Source: Streptomyces lunaelactis (GTDB lineage: Bacteria; Actinomycetota; Actinomycetes; Streptomycetales; Streptomycetaceae). Taken from it: a DNA stretch of 64,000 nt. Position numbers and translations under genes: made by a program. Positions 14,744 through 22,640 of the stretch are shown here, piece by piece (positions within the stretch are counted from its first letter, which is position 1; every line of letters begins with the position of its first letter). The notes beneath the pieces were generated by a model that ran no database searches, was not told where the DNA came from, and saw only the letters and a list, made by a program, of their open reading frames with translations. The stretch spans positions 2,852,001 through 2,916,000 of the forward strand of contig NZ_CP026304.1 in NCBI RefSeq assembly GCF_003054555.1, read 5' to 3'.

Positions 14744-17445
14744 CTACTGCCGTCGATGCACGTCAGATCGTTGAGGACGCTCTCGCGCAGACCGTAGCCA
14801 TGCGTGGCACGGAATGGGACTGCCCTGTGTGCGGCGGCCCCAGGAAGCTGGGGAAGCTGACGTCCGCCCACCCGACCTGCTTCGTTGCGAGCTGCGATGG
14901 CCACCACAGCAACAGGGGCGCTGACGCCGTACTCGAAGCGATCGGCCTGACCAGGCGAGACCTGCGCGGTGACAGCCGCACAGCCCCCGTCGCTCACGTC
15001 GATGGCCAGACCAGCCTCGAGGAGGCTGCGCCGACGCCGGCGGCCGACAGCGCGCCGGCGTCCGCTCTCAGTCCGGAGCACGAGGCAGAGATCCTGCAAG
15101 GGTCCTCAGTGGACCGTGGTGTCGCAGCCGATCGCGGCTACCGGACGCTGCTCGGGGTCCCTGACGATCGAGCGATGCTCGCCGAACAGGGCTTCAGCCG
15201 TCGACAGACGGAGCGTGAGGACGCCTACCCGGCGCTGTACATCCCTCTCTACCGGGCGACTGGCGAGCAGATCGCCGCGCAGATCAAGCCCAGCGTCCCC
15301 CGGCAGTCCCAGAGCCCGAACGGGAAGGTCCGGGAGCTCAAGTACGAGAATCCGGCAGGGTCCCCCGTGCACGTCGACGTCCCTCCGTTCACCCAGCAGC
15401 ACATCAGGAACACCTCGGTATCCCTGTGGATCACCGAGGGCATCAAAAAGGTCGATGCTCTCGTGTCTAAGGGGCGCGCGGCAGTCGGCATCACCGGGGT
15501 CTACAACTGGCGCAGCAAGCTCGGGACGCTCGGGGATTGGGAGGACATCCCGCTCAAGGACCGCACGATCGTTGTCTGCTTCGACGCCGACGCGGCGAAG
15601 AACATGAATGTCCTGCGGGCTATGAATCGGCTGGGCGCGTGGCTCAAGTCCAAGGGTGCCACCCCGCACTATCTGATCGTCCCGCCCGAGGTGAACGGGA
15701 CGACCGTCAAGGGAGTCGATGACTACTTCGCGGCCGGCGGGACGATGGACGGATTGCAGGCCGCGTCCAGTGCGAGGCAGCCAGACACGTCCACGTCGGA
15801 CGGTACGTACTCCGACGCATTCATGGCAGAGACCATCGCCGATGAGGTCTTCGACGGAAGGTTCTGCTACACCTCCGGCGCCGGATGGCTGCGCTGGGAC
15901 GGCCGTGTGTGGCTGCGCTGCAAGGACGACTCGGATGCAGTCGAAGCGGTCCGCAAGTACGTCAAGAACCGGTTTGCGGACGTCGTGGAGGGCCTGCGGG
16001 CAACCACGGGACAGCCGACCAACGCTAACGCCATAGACGGCTGGAGAAGCCTCCTGTCGTCGTCCCGCATCAGCGCGGTGACCAAGCTCGCCAAAGGCAT
16101 CGTCAAGGTCGACGACGAAGCGCTTGACGCCGACCGCCACCTGCTCAACACCCCCAGCGGCATCGTCGACATGCGCACGCTGGATCTACTGCCACACGAC
16201 CCCGAGCGGTACATGACTCGGATCACCGGCGCGGACTACAACCCACGTGCCACCTCTGCCGGCTGGGACCAGATCCTCACGGCTCTGCCCGACGAGACTC
16301 GCCCGTACCTGCAAGAGGTTCTCGGGCAGGCCATCACCGGATACAGGAACCCACGGGATCAGGCACCCCTCCTGAGCGCGGGCGGCAAGAACGGCAAGTC
16401 GACCATCATGGCTGCCACGTCCAAGGCCATCGGGGACTACGCGGTACTGGTGCCCGACGCGGTTCTGGTCGGAAGCGCCCAGCGGGACGAAACGATGGTC
16501 CTTCGCGGGGCCAGGCTCGCCCTGATAGAGGAGCTCCCGGAGGGGGCGCACCTCAACGCGGTGCAGCTCAAGAAAGCCACGTCACCGCAGATGAGCGGAC
16601 ACCACCTGTACCAGTCGGAGACGACATGGGACACGACGCACAGCCTGGTGGTGACCACCAACTACCGGCCGATCGTCTCGGAGACGGATGAGGGAACCTG
16701 GCGCAGGCTCTCTCTGATCCCCTTCCCGTACACGTTCGTCTCCGACCCCAAAGAGCCGCATGAGCGGCAGGGGGACCCAACGCTGGTCACCAGGGCGGAG
16801 AACGGCGATCCAGAGATCATTGCGGCTGCGCTGCGGTGGCTGGTCGACGGAGCCCATAAGTGGTTCACGGCAGGGATGGTTCTCTCGGATGAGCCGGAGC
16901 AGATCCGGAAAGCCACCAGGGCCTGGCGGGAAGAGACAGACCTGGTCCTCGCCTTCTGGGGCGAGCAACTGATCCCTGACGGAGGCAGTCATGTCGCGAC
17001 GCTGGACATGCGCCAGGCATTCAACGAATGGGCTCAGGAGCGAGGGAACAACCCCCTCGCGGAACGGGTGTTCTTGCAGCGGTTCGGCGATCACTCGCAG
17101 ACGCAGAGCCACCGGGTGGAAAAGGCAGCCAAGTCCCGAGACAAGGAAGGCGCATCTCGGCATGAGCGAGTGCTCGGGGACTTCAATGCTAAGCCGCTAC
17201 CGGTGGCGTACCCCCGATGGGGCGGGGTGCGATTCCGGACAAACGAGGACGATGCGGAGAAGAACGAGGGGGGTGTGCCGGGTGTGCCGACTAAAACCAA
17301 AGTCCCTCTATACGTAGGAACTGAGGAGGTTTCAAAAGAGTCGGCACACCCGGCACACCCCCCGCTCCCAGACCCCGATCACCCGTGCTCTGTCTGCTGG
17401 TCCACTGGCGCCCGCACCCGCTGCTGGTCCACCTGTACTCGCTGA
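14740..17445 (+). CDS. phage/plasmid primase-helicase (zinc finger, Toprim-like, SF3 helicase)
   Basis: Encodes 901 residues. An N-terminal zinc finger (C28, C31, C47, C52) is followed by a DUF3854/Toprim-like domain (LWITEGIKKVDALVSKG at about 228 and the FDADA acidic motif near 280). A D5_N-like region precedes the superfamily-3 helicase with Walker A GGKNGKST near 550, Walker B ALIEELPEG near 593 and motif C LVVTTNYRP near 637. Such proteins prime and unwind DNA to start replication of P4-like phages and plasmids. Typical AICEs use RepSA, RepAM or prim-pol proteins, so this is an uncommon replication module. The C-terminal 60 residues are poorly ordered and Cys/Trp-rich. Confidence 0.88.
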   Translation: MTTAVDARQIVEDALAQTVAMRGTEWDCPVCGGPRKLGKLTSAHPTCFVASCDGHHSNRGADAVLEAIGLTRRDLRGDSRTAPVAHVDGQTSLEEAAPTPAADSAPASALSPEHEAEILQGSSVDRGVAADRGYRTLLGVPDDRAMLAEQGFSRRQTEREDAYPALYIPLYRATGEQIAAQIKPSVPRQSQSPNGKVRELKYENPAGSPVHVDVPPFTQQHIRNTSVSLWITEGIKKVDALVSKGRAAVGITGVYNWRSKLGTLGDWEDIPLKDRTIVVCFDADAAKNMNVLRAMNRLGAWLKSKGATPHYLIVPPEVNGTTVKGVDDYFAAGGTMDGLQAASSARQPDTSTSDGTYSDAFMAETIADEVFDGRFCYTSGAGWLRWDGRVWLRCKDDSDAVEAVRKYVKNRFADVVEGLRATTGQPTNANAIDGWRSLLSSSRISAVTKLAKGIVKVDDEALDADRHLLNTPSGIVDMRTLDLLPHDPERYMTRITGADYNPRATSAGWDQILTALPDETRPYLQEVLGQAITGYRNPRDQAPLLSAGGKNGKSTIMAATSKAIGDYAVLVPDAVLVGSAQRDETMVLRGARLALIEELPEGAHLNAVQLKKATSPQMSGHHLYQSETTWDTTHSLVVTTNYRPIVSETDEGTWRRLSLIPFPYTFVSDPKEPHERQGDPTLVTRAENGDPEIIAAALRWLVDGAHKWFTAGMVLSDEPEQIRKATRAWREETDLVLAFWGEQLIPDGGSHVATLDMRQAFNEWAQERGNNPLAERVFLQRFGDHSQTQSHRVEKAAKSRDKEGASRHERVLGDFNAKPLPVAYPRWGGVRFRTNEDDAEKNEGGVPGVPTKTKVPLYVGTEEVSKESAHPAHPPLPDPDHPCSVCWSTGARTRCWSTCTR

Positions 17446-17499
17446 CCACCACCGGACGGCCGTCCCCGCTGACGGCCGTCCACCCCGAGAGGAACCGAG

Positions 17500-17859
17500 A
17501 TGCCTGACTACCCCTGCCCCAACTTCAAGCAGTCCCACCCGCTTTACGTGGCGTCGGTGTCCCTCAACTACGAGACCGGTGACGTGATCCTGGTCCGTAG
17601 CGGCCTCGTTGTGGGATGGGAGTCCACGGAGCCCGACAGGTCCGAGATGCTCCCTCACGTGCTGTTCACCCACGCGCACGGATCCAGAGGGGCGGCCTCA
17701 GGTACGCCAGTCGAGAGCCCGTTCACCGTGCTTGCCCGGCACGAAAGCAACTCGCGCTGGTTCTTCGCCCCCACGCAGAGTGCGGCTCTCGCGCAGGCTC
17801 GCCAGTACCTCCTGGCCGATCCCTTCTGCACCCGGCTCTCTGTCTGCACCACCCCCTGA
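17500..17859 (+). CDS. hypothetical protein (element cargo)
   Basis: Encodes 119 residues: MPDYPCPNFKQSHPLYVASV, then a beta-rich region (NYETGDVILVRSGLVVGWES) and a C-terminal helix (SAALAQARQYLLADP). The Shine-Dalgarno GAGAGGA is shared in near-identical form by the genes at 17874 and 18567, so these form one expressed run. No family recognised. Confidence 0.7.
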   Translation: MPDYPCPNFKQSHPLYVASVSLNYETGDVILVRSGLVVGWESTEPDRSEMLPHVLFTHAHGSRGAASGTPVESPFTVLARHESNSRWFFAPTQSAALAQARQYLLADPFCTRLSVCTTP

Positions 17860-17873
17860 GAGGAGTTCCGACC

Positions 17874-18263
17874 ATGACCATTCCCGACCTGGATGCCAAG
17901 GCCCAAGCAGTCGTGCTGCTTGCCAGAGGGGTGTCCACCGACGCGGCCGGCGCACAAGTCGGCATGAGCGGCCGGCAGGTCCGCCGCTGGAGCGAGGAAC
18001 CTGAGTTCCGTGCCGACGTGGAGGCTGCGCGCCGAGCAGTCCTTGCCGAGTCGGTGGCCGCTCTCACCGCGGCTGTGCGCGACGCGGTCGACACCCTGCA
18101 CGCCGCTCTCAAGGACAAGTCACCCAGCATCCGTCTGCGCGCAGCCTCCGAGATCGTCAGGGCCCTCCCGCTGCTCGCCTCGCACGCGGAGCTGGAAGCC
18201 CGCGTAGCGGCTCTGGAAGCCACCCAGACCCCCGGGGGTGCTCATGTCGTCCGCGTCGCTTGA
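17874..18263 (+). CDS. HTH protein resembling terminase small subunits
   Basis: Encodes 129 residues. Residues 8-45 (AVVLLARGVSTDAAGAQVGM then SGRQVRRWSEEPEFRADV) are a homeodomain-like helix-turn-helix as found in phage terminase small subunits and transposase leaders. The remainder is a helical bundle (AARRAVLAESVAALTAAVRD, then LEARVAALEAT). A terminase small subunit without a large subunit would be a phage-satellite trait; the match here is to the general fold only. ATG follows GAGAGGAG. Confidence 0.65.
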   Translation: MTIPDLDAKAQAVVLLARGVSTDAAGAQVGMSGRQVRRWSEEPEFRADVEAARRAVLAESVAALTAAVRDAVDTLHAALKDKSPSIRLRAASEIVRALPLLASHAELEARVAALEATQTPGGAHVVRVA

Positions 18264-18570
18264 CGCACGCCTACGGCGCCTGGAGCAGCAGCTCGCTCCG
18301 CCGGCCGACGCCGACGAGGCCGCCCGCATGGAAGGTGCGGCCCGCGTGGTGGATCTGTTGATGCCACGCCTTGATGCCGGAGAAACCCTCGCCGAAATAC
18401 TGCTGCACCAGCGCACTGGTGAGCCGCTGCCACCGATGACCACCGGGGGACCGGCCTGGGCAACGGAATACCGGTTCACGGTCTGGTTCATCCATGTCGG
18501 CGCCGGACACGAGACCACGGGTCCCGATGGCATCTGCGTCACCTGCAACTCTGAGAGGAACTCCCCGTGA
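18244..18570 (+). CDS. hypothetical protein with N-terminal coiled coil
   Basis: Encodes 108 residues starting MSSASLDARLRRLEQQLAPP, a short coiled coil also seen at the end of the preceding protein (LEARVAALEAT). The middle is acidic and helical, and the end holds GICVTCNSE. It overlaps the previous gene by 20 nt and ends with TGA inside the next GTG/ATG. A GTG 6 nt upstream is an alternative start. The shared coiled-coil pattern hints at interaction with the HTH protein. Confidence 0.6.
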   Translation: MSSASLDARLRRLEQQLAPPADADEAARMEGAARVVDLLMPRLDAGETLAEILLHQRTGEPLPPMTTGGPAWATEYRFTVWFIHVGAGHETTGPDGICVTCNSERNSP

Positions 18571-19547
18571 TGTCTCGTAAGGACCGCAAGAACCGACGTA
18601 CGGACAACCCGCCGGCCGCAGCCACGAACCTGCCCCCGGACACCTCCGGGGAGCTGGACGCCCTGCGCGAACGGCTCGACCGTATGGAGAAGGACCAGGC
18701 CCCCCGGGACGCGTGGGCCATGGTGGCGGACCGTCACCGCATCGAGCGGGAGCGCGAGATCGCAGCCCATACCAGGGCCAACCCGGACACGCCGTGCCGG
18801 GCTTGCGGGGACGCTGATGCTGTCCAGCGTCGCCTGGTCCCCGCAGAGATCTTCGGGACTTCTGCCTGGATCTGCACCGCCTGCGTCAAGGCATGCGTCC
18901 CTGGGTGGGGCACCCAGACCACCAGGGCCCTCAACCGCAGCCAGGCGATCGATCGTCTCGCCTGCCTGGCTGTCGGCATGGATGCGCCTACGGCCAGCTT
19001 CGCGGCCCTGGCCGGCCGCTACGGGCTCCGGCTGGTCCTCGCTCAGGACGCACCCGGCGCCGGTGACGGCACGCCGTGGTCGCACCTCGGGGACCTCGCT
19101 CAGTGGCGCGAGGCGGGCATCAAGGCCACCCGCAGGAGCGCAGCGGGCTTCGGCGCGTTCCCCGCGGTCGACCACCGCACGCTGCTCGCACCCCGGGAGA
19201 CGGAGCTGCGCCGGGTCTGGGACCCGGAGCTTGGCGCCGCTCGCCTGGGGCCCGTAGAGGTGCCCCCGGAGCCGCCTACGGCTGAGGAGCTCGCTGCGCG
19301 ACTGTGCGCCGAAGAGATCGCGATCGAGGCTGCGCTCAAGGATCAGGTCCGCCAGGCCAGGGAGCAGGCTGAGCAGGCCGATAAGGATGCCGAGCGCACC
19401 CGCATCGCCAGGGAGTACCGCGCGGCCGCCCGGGCGCAGGAGAAGCTGTTCCAGGAAGAGCGCCACAAGCTGCGTGAGGCGCGGCGAGCGGTATACCGGG
19501 CGGCAGACACCAAGGTCGTCTTCAACGCGATCGTGGGAGGCATCTGA
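18567..19547 (+). CDS. zinc-finger and coiled-coil hypothetical protein
   Basis: Encodes 326 residues (GTG 18567, or the ATG at 18570). It begins with a Lys/Arg-rich tail, then a coiled coil (GELDALRERLDRMEKDQ), a zinc-binding pair CRACGDAD and CTACVKACVPG near residues 72-112, a central domain of unknown fold, and a long charged coiled coil from residue 230 (KDQVRQAREQAEQADKDAER). It overlaps its neighbours at both ends. No family recognised; the architecture suits a DNA-bound scaffold. Confidence 0.65.
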   Translation: MMSRKDRKNRRTDNPPAAATNLPPDTSGELDALRERLDRMEKDQAPRDAWAMVADRHRIEREREIAAHTRANPDTPCRACGDADAVQRRLVPAEIFGTSAWICTACVKACVPGWGTQTTRALNRSQAIDRLACLAVGMDAPTASFAALAGRYGLRLVLAQDAPGAGDGTPWSHLGDLAQWREAGIKATRRSAAGFGAFPAVDHRTLLAPRETELRRVWDPELGAARLGPVEVPPEPPTAEELAARLCAEEIAIEAALKDQVRQAREQAEQADKDAERTRIAREYRAAARAQEKLFQEERHKLREARRAVYRAADTKVVFNAIVGGI

Positions 19548-19963
19548 TGGCGACCGACCTCAAGGCATGGGGACGCCTGGTGCTCGACGCTGAGAGCCGC
19601 GGCATGTCCACGAATCAGGCGTGCAAGTGGGCTACCGAGACTCTGACTCCGGTACGGCGTACCAAGGCTGACCCTGCAGTGCAGCGGGCCCGGACGGCTG
19701 TGCAGCCGTCGAAGCAGATGCAGCCCGGACGGGGCGAGACAGTGACGTACTCGATGAACCCCGTGAGGGGACTCCCGAGCATCGTCACGCGTACCAAGGC
19801 TGATCCTGCTGCCTTCGCGGCCCGTGCGGCTGCTGTGAAGCAGGCTCGGGAGCGGTGGCGGGATGCAGAGAAGTCGTTCGCGCGGCTGGACACCCGGATC
19901 GAGCAGCTAAGGGAGTGGGAGGCGGGTTGGCGGTCGGCCCTTGCAGCCGGCTACCTGTTCTGA
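19547..19963 (+). CDS. hypothetical protein with an internal repeat
   Basis: Encodes 138 residues. The motif RTKADPA occurs twice (near residues 38 and 82), each followed by an Ala/Arg-rich helix, so the protein contains a diverged internal duplication. The C-terminal half is a coiled coil (KQARERWRDAEKSFARLDTR). The ATG overlaps the previous stop (TGATGG). It is the last gene of the rightward run, ahead of a strong terminator. Function unknown. Confidence 0.65.
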   Translation: MATDLKAWGRLVLDAESRGMSTNQACKWATETLTPVRRTKADPAVQRARTAVQPSKQMQPGRGETVTYSMNPVRGLPSIVTRTKADPAAFAARAAAVKQARERWRDAEKSFARLDTRIEQLREWEAGWRSALAAGYLF

Positions 19964-19976
19964 CATCCCGGCACAC

Positions 19977-20011
19977 GAGAGCCCCCATCGACGTGAGCGA
20001 CGGGGGCTCTC
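19977..20011. terminator. bidirectional terminator
   Basis: GAGAGCCCCC (19977-19986) pairs with GGGGGCTCTC (20002-20011), with extra pairing inside, between the rightward element genes and the leftward integrase. Confidence 0.88.
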
Positions 20012-20026
20012 TACTGCTCCGGAGTC

Positions 20027-21475
20027 TCAGGCGGACGCAGGGGGCTGCTCCCCCGCCTCGATGGGCACGAGACGCGCAGGGTTGAACTTGTTGCCCTTGG
20101 ACCGGTCGTGCGGCATCACCCGCCACATGCCACCCAACGCAATGACGACTTCCCGCTTGTCGGCAGGAGTGAGCGCATGCCACCCCTCGTGGATGTCCCC
20201 CGCGAGCAGCCTGCGCAGCACCCGCGGGGCACGGGAGGTGACGAACGCCCGGGAGTCCTTCACGCGCGCCTCGATCAGTGACCTGGCCTCGCGGTACTCC
20301 GCGAGACTGACCTGCTTGCGGGCCCACATACCCGCAAGCTCTTTCAGCTGCTGCTCGTCCTCCGCCAGGGAGCGCCGTGCGTCGTCGGTCGCCTCAGTCG
20401 TGGCCGCGTGCCGGAGCTGTTCAAGGACTTGCGGTCCCGATAGGCCCTCGAGAACACGCCGTTCGATCTCTGCCTCTACCGGCTCAGCCTTGATCGCGAT
20501 CTTCCCGCAGCCGCCCCGGGGAGTGGCGCACCAGTAGCGCACGCCGTTGTTGCCCTGCGCGCCGGGCATGGTCCGCCCGCACTTCGAGCAGACCAGGACC
20601 CCGGTAAGCCACCGCTGCAGCGTCAAGTCAACATTCCTCACTCGCCCTGCCAACCGGGCGCATACGTCCTCCCATTGGCCCCTGTCCAGGATAGGAGGCC
20701 ACACGGCGTCCCCTACGACGTCCCCGCGGTGCGCGCGCAGGCCGGCCACCCGGGGCTTGGTGACGATCGACTTCACGCTTCGGGAGTTCCACGGGGCCCC
20801 GGTGACGGTAGGTACCTCCCTGGCCTGCAAGTCAGCCGCAATGGCGTTCAGGGACTCGTCGTCCAGGATGCGGCCGGCTATCTCCCGGACGATCTCCGCC
20901 TCTTCGGGGACGATCTCCAGGTTCCTTACGTCATAGCCGTACCCGCGAAACCCTCCCCCGCCGGGCTTGCCTGCTGCTGCGAGCTCCTCATGCTTACGGG
21001 CGACGCGGCGTCCCGTGTCGCTACTGGACTTGTTGGCCATGACCGTCATCACCCGCGCCATGGCAATGTCGCTCGAGTTCGCCAGGCGCAGCGACCCCGA
21101 GACGCTCTCCACGGGGAGGTGCGGGTAGCCGGACTGCACCACGTCCACGAGGTCTTCCAGGTCCCTCATATCGCGCGCAACGCGGTCAAGGTCGTAGGCG
21201 ATGAGTCCGTCAAATTCGCCCGACGCAAGACCGTCCAGGACGTACCGGAATCGCGGCCGGACCGTGCGCAGGACGGATGTTCCGTCCGGCAGCTTGATGC
21301 GCTTGCGCTTGTACGCGCTGGTGTCGTTCTCGGTGACGACTTGCGCGACTGTCCATCCGAGACGCTGGGCAAGGCTTCGGCAGTCCTCTTCCTGCCGGCC
21401 TACACCCTGGGCATCTCCGGCTTTGTCATCGCTGATCCGGACGAGAATCACGGCCCTTGAAGGAGTCATGTTCAT
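20027..21475 (-). CDS. int: large serine recombinase (integrase)
   Basis: Encodes 482 residues. The resolvase domain has the nucleophile S15 in VILVRISDD and the DGLIAYDLDRVARDMRDLED helix near 90-110. The recombinase domain spans about 170-280 (GGGGFRGYGYDVRN, NSRSVKSIVTKPRVAGLRAH). A zinc ribbon uses C296, C299, C316 and C323. A coiled coil follows near 340-400. The family catalyses directional attP x attB recombination. The start lies 2 nt from the attP arm and 3 nt after the truncated comEA stop, so in the integrated state it is in the comEA transcription unit. No good Shine-Dalgarno is seen, so coupling to comEA translation or another start (ATG at 21469) is possible. Confidence 0.95.
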   Translation of the reverse strand: MNMTPSRAVILVRISDDKAGDAQGVGRQEEDCRSLAQRLGWTVAQVVTENDTSAYKRKRIKLPDGTSVLRTVRPRFRYVLDGLASGEFDGLIAYDLDRVARDMRDLEDLVDVVQSGYPHLPVESVSGSLRLANSSDIAMARVMTVMANKSSSDTGRRVARKHEELAAAGKPGGGGFRGYGYDVRNLEIVPEEAEIVREIAGRILDDESLNAIAADLQAREVPTVTGAPWNSRSVKSIVTKPRVAGLRAHRGDVVGDAVWPPILDRGQWEDVCARLAGRVRNVDLTLQRWLTGVLVCSKCGRTMPGAQGNNGVRYWCATPRGGCGKIAIKAEPVEAEIERRVLEGLSGPQVLEQLRHAATTEATDDARRSLAEDEQQLKELAGMWARKQVSLAEYREARSLIEARVKDSRAFVTSRAPRVLRRLLAGDIHEGWHALTPADKREVVIALGGMWRVMPHDRSKGNKFNPARLVPIEAGEQPPASA

Positions 21476-21476
21476 A

Positions 21477-21526
21477 GGTTACCATCGACACATCGCGTCA
21501 CCAATTCCGTTTACTTCGCGGAGTTC
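21477..21526. other. attR (right junction of the element)
   Basis: On the minus strand the chromosomal arm GAACTCCGCGAA (21526-21515) leads through ...ATTGGT to core GAC (21499-21497), then element sequence GCGATGT and the arm GTCGATGGTAACC (21489-21477). The two element arms match at 10 of 13 positions as inverted repeats and are each 9 nt from the G|A centre, so attP is a 44-bp imperfect palindrome. Confidence 0.88.
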
Positions 21527-22480
21527 GCCGACGGACCGGAAACCGCCGTGCTGAGTGCGGTAGTCGATGATGTGCTGGGCCAGTACGGGACCGACGCCGG
21601 GCAACGTGTCGAGCTGCTCGACAGTGGCGGCGTTGAGGCTCACGGGCCCCGCGGCCTGCGCGCCGCCGCCCGTACCCGATCCGCCGGCCCCCGATCCGCT
21701 CGCGACCGGGCCCGGCGGCGCGGGCCCGCCCACCACCACCTGCTCGCCGTCCACGAGCACCCGGGCTCGGTTGAGCCCGGTCAGATCCGTACCGGCTCTG
21801 ACACCTCCGGCCGCCCGCAGTGCGTCGGCGACCCGGGATCCGGCCGGCAGCTGGAGCACCCCCGGCCGGCGCACCTTGCCGCTCACGTCGACGACGATCC
21901 GCCCGCCAGGCCCTCCGGCCCCGGCGCCCGAAGGCGCCGGCGGCACCCCCGGCGAAGGCTGCGGCTGCGGCTCCGGTGTGGCCGCACTCTGCTGGACCAG
22001 CTCCGGGGCGCGTACGGACTGGGGCCGCCCCACCCAGAAGTACTGGGCCGCAAAGACTCCGGCGACCACGAGAACGACGGCGAGCGCGGCGAGAGTCCGG
22101 GGCTCGAGCCCGCACCTGAGCTGCACCCACAAGGGCAGCCGCTCCCGCAGTGCAAGGCCCGCCCGCCGTCGGGCGTCCGTCCCCGCGTCTGTCTCGGTAC
22201 GAACGCCCTCATCCAGTCGGGAGCGCGCGACAGCCGCGTCAAGCCCCGTGCCCGCACTGCGCGGTGGAGCCTCGAAGAGCGCGTCCGCCCGGCGGCGCAG
22301 TGCTGTGGTCGCCGCGGCGGACACCCGCCTCCCGCGGAGCCGCGCCGGACGGCCCGGTCCACGGCCGGATCCACGGCCCGGGCCGCGGCTTGATCCTGAG
22401 CCGCGACCATGACGGGCGCGGCTGTCCGAGGCCGGGGCGCGGCCCGGGCCACTGGTTGCGGAGCGTGATCGAAGAGCCAT
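21479..22480 (-). CDS. comEA: ComEA-family DNA-binding protein, C-terminus replaced by the element
   Basis: Encodes 333 residues: basic cytoplasmic start, membrane span near 140-160 (LAALAVVLVVAGVFAAQYFW), Pro-rich linker, SLBB domain (GGRIVVDVSGKVRRPGVLQL) and a helix-hairpin-helix pair (LNAATVEQLDTLPGVGPVLA, GELREVNGIGD). The family binds incoming DNA and passes it to ComEC. The native end RRFAELQTRVRP is replaced by AMCRW through attR, cutting the last helix of the second hairpin motif. A start at 22501 (ATG with GAGG upstream) would add 7 residues. Whether the altered protein works is unknown. Confidence 0.9.
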   Translation of the reverse strand: MALRSRSATSGPGRAPASDSRARHGRGSGSSRGPGRGSGRGPGRPARLRGRRVSAAATTALRRRADALFEAPPRSAGTGLDAAVARSRLDEGVRTETDAGTDARRRAGLALRERLPLWVQLRCGLEPRTLAALAVVLVVAGVFAAQYFWVGRPQSVRAPELVQQSAATPEPQPQPSPGVPPAPSGAGAGGPGGRIVVDVSGKVRRPGVLQLPAGSRVADALRAAGGVRAGTDLTGLNRARVLVDGEQVVVGGPAPPGPVASGSGAGGSGTGGGAQAAGPVSLNAATVEQLDTLPGVGPVLAQHIIDYRTQHGGFRSVGELREVNGIGDAMCRW

Positions 22481-22640
22481 GTCACAGGACGGTAGGCACA
22501 TCCGTCCGACCTCGCTGAGCAGGCCACATTTCCGTGGACAGCCGCCCCGATGTGGACAACTCGCTCACCCTCAAAGGTGATTGGCGCGCCGCTCAGCAGC
22601 CACACCGCCCATCAGCCGCGCCGCTCAGCAGCAACGCCAC

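Larger units (their letters stand above)
8032..21499. mobile_element. serine-integrase AICE-like integrative element inserted in comEA
   Basis: A 13,465-bp insert bounded by attL (core GTC at 8032-8034) and attR (core GTC at 21497-21499). It encodes HNH, ERF, Spd-like membrane proteins, FtsK/TraB-type translocase, Xre regulator, HTH excisionase candidate, Toprim/SF3 primase-helicase, several unknown proteins and a large serine integrase next to attR. There are no virion genes. Single-protein FtsK-like transfer plus Spd-like proteins is the hallmark of actinomycete integrative and conjugative elements; the primase-helicase, ERF and HNH set is more phage- or satellite-like. All genes but int and the repressor point rightwards. 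Excision would regenerate an intact comEA ending RRFAELQTRVRP and recouple comEC by a GTGA overlap. Confidence 0.92.

Noticed and set aside
8157..21475. Complete prophage
   Set aside because: There are no portal, capsid, tail, lysis or large-terminase genes; 13.5 kb is too small for a tailed phage.
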